From Kitasatospora aureofaciens (GTDB lineage Bacteria > Actinomycetota > Actinomycetes > Streptomycetales > Streptomycetaceae): a stretch of DNA of 64,000 nucleotides. The notes under the pieces are model-generated. The model was given only the letters and a program-made list of their open reading frames with translations, had not been told where the DNA came from and did not search any database. The position numbers and the translations under genes are program-made. Where the stretch lies: assembly GCF_019192735.1 (NCBI RefSeq), contig NZ_JAHTKP010000038.1:1-64000 (forward strand), written 5' to 3'. Positions 61,319-64,000 of the stretch are shown here, in pieces (the stretch's first letter is position 1; every line of letters starts with the position of its first letter).

Positions 61319-62863
61319 GATGCTTCCGTCGGCGATGGCTTGGAGCACGGCCGCGCGCACCGGGCGGCCGGTCACGGTGAAGAACCGCCGGTAGACCTCC
61401 TCCGAGGAGACCAGGACGACCGGGTCCGCGACGCGTTCCACCTCGGACAGGTGCTCGCGCCCGTACGCGGTGATCTCCGCCAGGGCCGCCTCCGGGTCGG
61501 TGCCGGGCCGCACCAGGAACAGCCCCCGGAGCGCGACCAGTCCGTCCCCGACGACGGCGACCGCGTTGACGAAGGGCAGCTGGGCGTACTGGGCCTCGAC
61601 CCACTCCGGGGCGACGTTGCGGCCCGTGCCGGTGATGATGACGTTCTTCTTGCGGCCGGTGATGTGGATGTACCCGTCCTCGTCGATCCGGGCGAGGTCG
61701 CCGGTGAGCAGCCAGCCGTCCGCGTCCAGCGCCAGGCTGGAGGGGTCGTTGCGGGTGTAACCCGCGAACAGGGACGTGCTGTTGACCAGCAGCTCGCCGT
61801 CGTCGGCGATGCGCACGCGGACGTGCGGCAGCGGCCGGCCGACGGTGCCGATGCGGCGGGCGCCGGGCGTGTTCCAGCTGACGACCGAGCTGTTCTCGGA
61901 CAGCCCGTAGCCCTCGTGGACCGGCAGGCCGAGCGCCTCCAGCCGCCGGAGCACGTTCGGGTGCACGGGGGCGCCGCCGCAGCAGATCAGCGGGGCCGCC
62001 TCGGTGCCGAAGACCTCCCGGGCGGCCGTCCCCTCGTCGGCCGCCTCGGCCGCCGCCGCGAACTCGTCGACCAGCGCCGGCGTGGCCACCAGCGCGGTCG
62101 GCCGGGCGGCGCGGACGAACGGCATGACCGCGGCCACCGCCTTCGCGTCCGTGCCCACCAGCGGCATGGCAGCCGGGAGTTGGACCAGCGTGCCCTCGTG
62201 CAGCAGCACCATGTACAGGCCGGTGACCTGCTCGATCAGCAGGCTGAACGGCACCACCGAGAGGTAGCGGGCGAAGGCGCGCTCGGGCATCACCGAAAGC
62301 AGCGACTCCAGCAGGGAGTTGACCGCGTGGGCCCGGATCCGCACGCCCTTGGGCCGGGAGGTCGTCCCGGACGTGTGGATGACCTTGCACTCCCAGTCGT
62401 CGGCGGCCGCGCCGATCCGCAGGGGGCCGGCGTCCGTCCCGGCGAGGCGGTCGAAGGACACGGCCACCGTGCGGCAGTGCCCGGGCAGGACGTTGGCGCG
62501 CCCCCACTCGGCCAGCCGCCGCTCGCCCAGCTCGTCGACGAGGCAGACGTCGACGTCCTCCAGCAGCCCGGCCGCCTGCTCGGCCGAGAACGCCAGCGGG
62601 ACCGGCACCTCGACGATGCGGGCCGCCAGCAGGGCCAGGTCGGCGACCACGAACTCGGGGGTGTTGCCGCACAGGACACCGACCTTGCGCGGCCGGCCGC
62701 CGTCGCCCATCTGCTCGACGAGCTGCTCGACGAGGGCCTGCGCCGCCCTGGTGACGTCCCGGTAGGACAGCACCCGGGCCGCCGCGGTGGTCTCGTCGAG
62801 GACCTCCACCAGGGGCCGGTCCGTCTCCCCGAGACGCCGCAGGACGTCCTCAAGGACCTGCAT
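61307..62863 (-). CDS. AMP-dependent acyl/aryl ligase
   Basis: 518 residues. KVIHTSGTTSRPKGVRI is the AMP-binding loop, HEGYGLSENSSVVSWNTPG the A5 motif and DADGWLLTGDLARIDEDGYI the A7-A8 region. The final lysine motif is weak: the C-terminus ends FTVTGRPVRAAVLQAI without the usual GK, so the acyl-transfer step may differ. Overlaps the upstream gene by 14 bp. Presumably activates the acid building block of the pathway. Confidence 0.87.
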   Translation of the reverse strand: MQVLEDVLRRLGETDRPLVEVLDETTAAARVLSYRDVTRAAQALVEQLVEQMGDGGRPRKVGVLCGNTPEFVVADLALLAARIVEVPVPLAFSAEQAAGLLEDVDVCLVDELGERRLAEWGRANVLPGHCRTVAVSFDRLAGTDAGPLRIGAAADDWECKVIHTSGTTSRPKGVRIRAHAVNSLLESLLSVMPERAFARYLSVVPFSLLIEQVTGLYMVLLHEGTLVQLPAAMPLVGTDAKAVAAVMPFVRAARPTALVATPALVDEFAAAAEAADEGTAAREVFGTEAAPLICCGGAPVHPNVLRRLEALGLPVHEGYGLSENSSVVSWNTPGARRIGTVGRPLPHVRVRIADDGELLVNSTSLFAGYTRNDPSSLALDADGWLLTGDLARIDEDGYIHITGRKKNVIITGTGRNVAPEWVEAQYAQLPFVNAVAVVGDGLVALRGLFLVRPGTDPEAALAEITAYGREHLSEVERVADPVVLVSSEEVYRRFFTVTGRPVRAAVLQAIADGSIGSN

Positions 62864-63521
62864 GATTCGCCACCTTCCGGTCGGAGTTGAGGGTGAACGC
62901 CACCCCGGTCATCGCGTAGCGCCCGGTGGCCTCCGTGAAGAGGCGCTCCAGGGCGTTGAGCGGGATCACCCCGACCTCGGGCTCCTGCTCGTAGTAGCTG
63001 CCCCAGCGCTCGACCTCCTCCGCGGAGCCGAGCCTGTCCGGGTCGGCCGGCCCGAGCGGGACGAACCCGATCCCGGTCTGCTCCAGACGTTTGATCAGCG
63101 GTTTGGTCGCGGTGCACAGGATGAGCCGCATCCCCAGGCACCAGGCGATGATCGGGGTGGCCCGGATGACCTCAAGGCCGACGGCGCGCTCGCGGGTCGC
63201 GAGCGACCCGACCTCCACCACGCTGCTGCGGTCGACCGCCACCCCGACGGCCCGCTCGATGTGCTCTTCGAGGCTCCCGGCCAGGTACCGCTCCGAGAAG
63301 AGCGGTTCGTCGGCACCGAAGGTCAGACCGGCGCAGGCCACCACCTCCGGCCCGGAGCCGTCGTCGGTCTGCGCGACGATGAAGGACTCGGGCGACGGCC
63401 GGACCTGGGCCCCGTACTGCTTCGCGTAGACCTCGGTCGCCAGGTCCACGGCGTCGTGCCAGAGCGTGCTCGTTCTCCCCGCTGTGCCGATCTGCATGAC
63501 GCGTTCGTCCCCCTGGGTCAT
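62850..63521 (-). CDS. Thermostable-hemolysin-family protein
   Basis: 223 residues. LATEVYAKQYGAQVRPSPES, VACAGLTFGADEPLFSERYL, VEVGSLATRERAVGLEVIRA, ILCTATKPLIKRLEQTGIGF and PLGPADPDRL are the conserved blocks of the family named after the Vibrio delta-VPH protein; the name is historical and the fold looks acyltransferase-like rather than pore-forming. Linkage with an AMP-ligase gene is something I recall for this family. Start 12 bp after the upstream methyltransferase stop. Confidence 0.75.
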   Translation of the reverse strand: MTQGDERVMQIGTAGRTSTLWHDAVDLATEVYAKQYGAQVRPSPESFIVAQTDDGSGPEVVACAGLTFGADEPLFSERYLAGSLEEHIERAVGVAVDRSSVVEVGSLATRERAVGLEVIRATPIIAWCLGMRLILCTATKPLIKRLEQTGIGFVPLGPADPDRLGSAEEVERWGSYYEQEPEVGVIPLNALERLFTEATGRYAMTGVAFTLNSDRKVANHAGP

Positions 63522-63533
63522 CCGGGCGCCGTA

Positions 63534-64000
63534 CTACTTGGTACCGATGACGAGCGACACGGACGACGGCAGCTTGATGGTCTCCACGGACGCCAGGCCG
63601 GCGCCGTCGAGCCAGGAGGTGATCTCCGGCAGGCTGTAGGTGCGGTCGCCCGAGCAGGCGTACATCGCCAGGCTGAACGCGGTGTTGTGGGCGTCGAGTT
63701 CGGCGCCGCGGACGTCCTCCAGGATGACGATCCGGCCGCCGGGGCGCAGCGCCTTGGCGGCCCGGGCGATCAGGTCGCGGTTGGTGGCGTCGGGGTGGTT
63801 GTGGACGATCTCGAACAGCAGGATCAGGTCGTAGCCCTCGCCGAGGTCGTCGGTGAGGAAGCTGCCGCGGCGCAGCTCGATCCGGTCGGTGAGGCCCTCG
63901 GCCTCGATGGCGGCCGGGGTGCCGGCCAGCGCCTCGGGCAGGTCGAGGATGGTGGCGGTCAGCTCGGGGTAGCGGTGGCAGAAGGCCGAGGAGTGCAGGC
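63534..64000 (-). CDS. O-methyltransferase (hydroxyneurosporene/acetylserotonin type), C-terminal part
   Basis: About 155 C-terminal residues; the N-terminus lies beyond the window. LTATILDLPEAL, GSFLTDDLGEGYDLILLFEI, VHNHPDATNRDLIARAAKAL and RPGGRIVILEDVRG fit plant-type O-methyltransferase catalytic domains, ending LVIGTK. The usual catalytic His-Asp pairing could be the VHNHPD region. First visible gene of the leftward biosynthetic block. Confidence 0.8.
   Translation of the reverse strand, partial: LHSSAFCHRYPELTATILDLPEALAGTPAAIEAEGLTDRIELRRGSFLTDDLGEGYDLILLFEIVHNHPDATNRDLIARAAKALRPGGRIVILEDVRGAELDAHNTAFSLAMYACSGDRTYSLPEITSWLDGAGLASVETIKLPSSVSLVIGTK

Overview
The window is high-GC actinobacterial DNA. 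Its gene content and style point to a streptomycete (Streptomyces or Kitasatospora type): many GTG and TTG starts, 1-4 bp stop/start overlaps, SpoIIE/RsbU-type phosphatases, an AfsR-type regulator relic, SigE-type ECF sigma factor, class F sortase, split LigD proteins and a biosynthetic-looking gene set at the right end. No rRNA, tRNA or CRISPR array was seen. All product calls were made by reading motifs; no database search was run.

Left part (1-24 kb) is mostly housekeeping. It holds a nagA fragment with a divergent DeoR regulator and a clear inverted-repeat operator, decayed gene fragments, and a NYN/PIN-zinc-FHA protein. Next come the biotin operon bioB-bioA-bioD (plus one coupled unknown gene), an anchored secreted protein, a Ski2-like helicase, and bioF on the opposite strand. 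These are followed by a VapBC-like toxin-antitoxin pair, an APH-type kinase coupled to a GNAT gene, a methyltransferase, divergent LigD polymerase and LigD ligase genes, and the threonine-to-glycine pair tdh-kbl with a strong terminator. A LysR regulator and a Gfo/Idh oxidoreductase close this part.

Middle part (24-44 kb) is accessory. Three SpoIIE-type phosphatases surround a complete RbsA/RbsC/RbsB-type sugar ABC operon and a cyclase-family enzyme. After them comes a scrapyard of truncated genes, including a second copy of the 3' end of the Gfo/Idh gene at 22.4-23.3 kb. A 24-bp inverted repeat brackets a 47-residue membrane protein. Two paralogous zinc-ribbon/proline-rich membrane proteins share the C-terminal motif CTPFLFWCT. 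A CocE-type hydrolase, an orphan EF-G domain-IV-like protein, and a relic of a Tn7-like transposon lie next to a MarR/hydrolase cassette flanked by inverted GGCCAG-rich repeats. An ECF sigma factor with a membrane partner follows.

Right part (44-64 kb) has two metabolic blocks. The first is an acyl-CoA catabolic operon (AtuA-like protein, biotin-dependent carboxylase beta and alpha subunits, acyl-CoA dehydrogenase) with a nearby 4CL-like ligase and TetR regulator, interrupted by a convergent sortase/substrate pair. The biotin made by bioFADB would serve the carboxylase. A fourth SpoIIE phosphatase ends tail to tail with the second block, a leftward gene set running off the window: O-methyltransferase, thermostable-hemolysin-family protein, AMP-dependent ligase, Fe(II)/2-oxoglutarate oxygenase, second O-methyltransferase, SnoaL-like protein and amidohydrolase. 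This looks like part of an unrecognised natural-product pathway. Short-period tandem repeats at gene ends and starts are frequent throughout.
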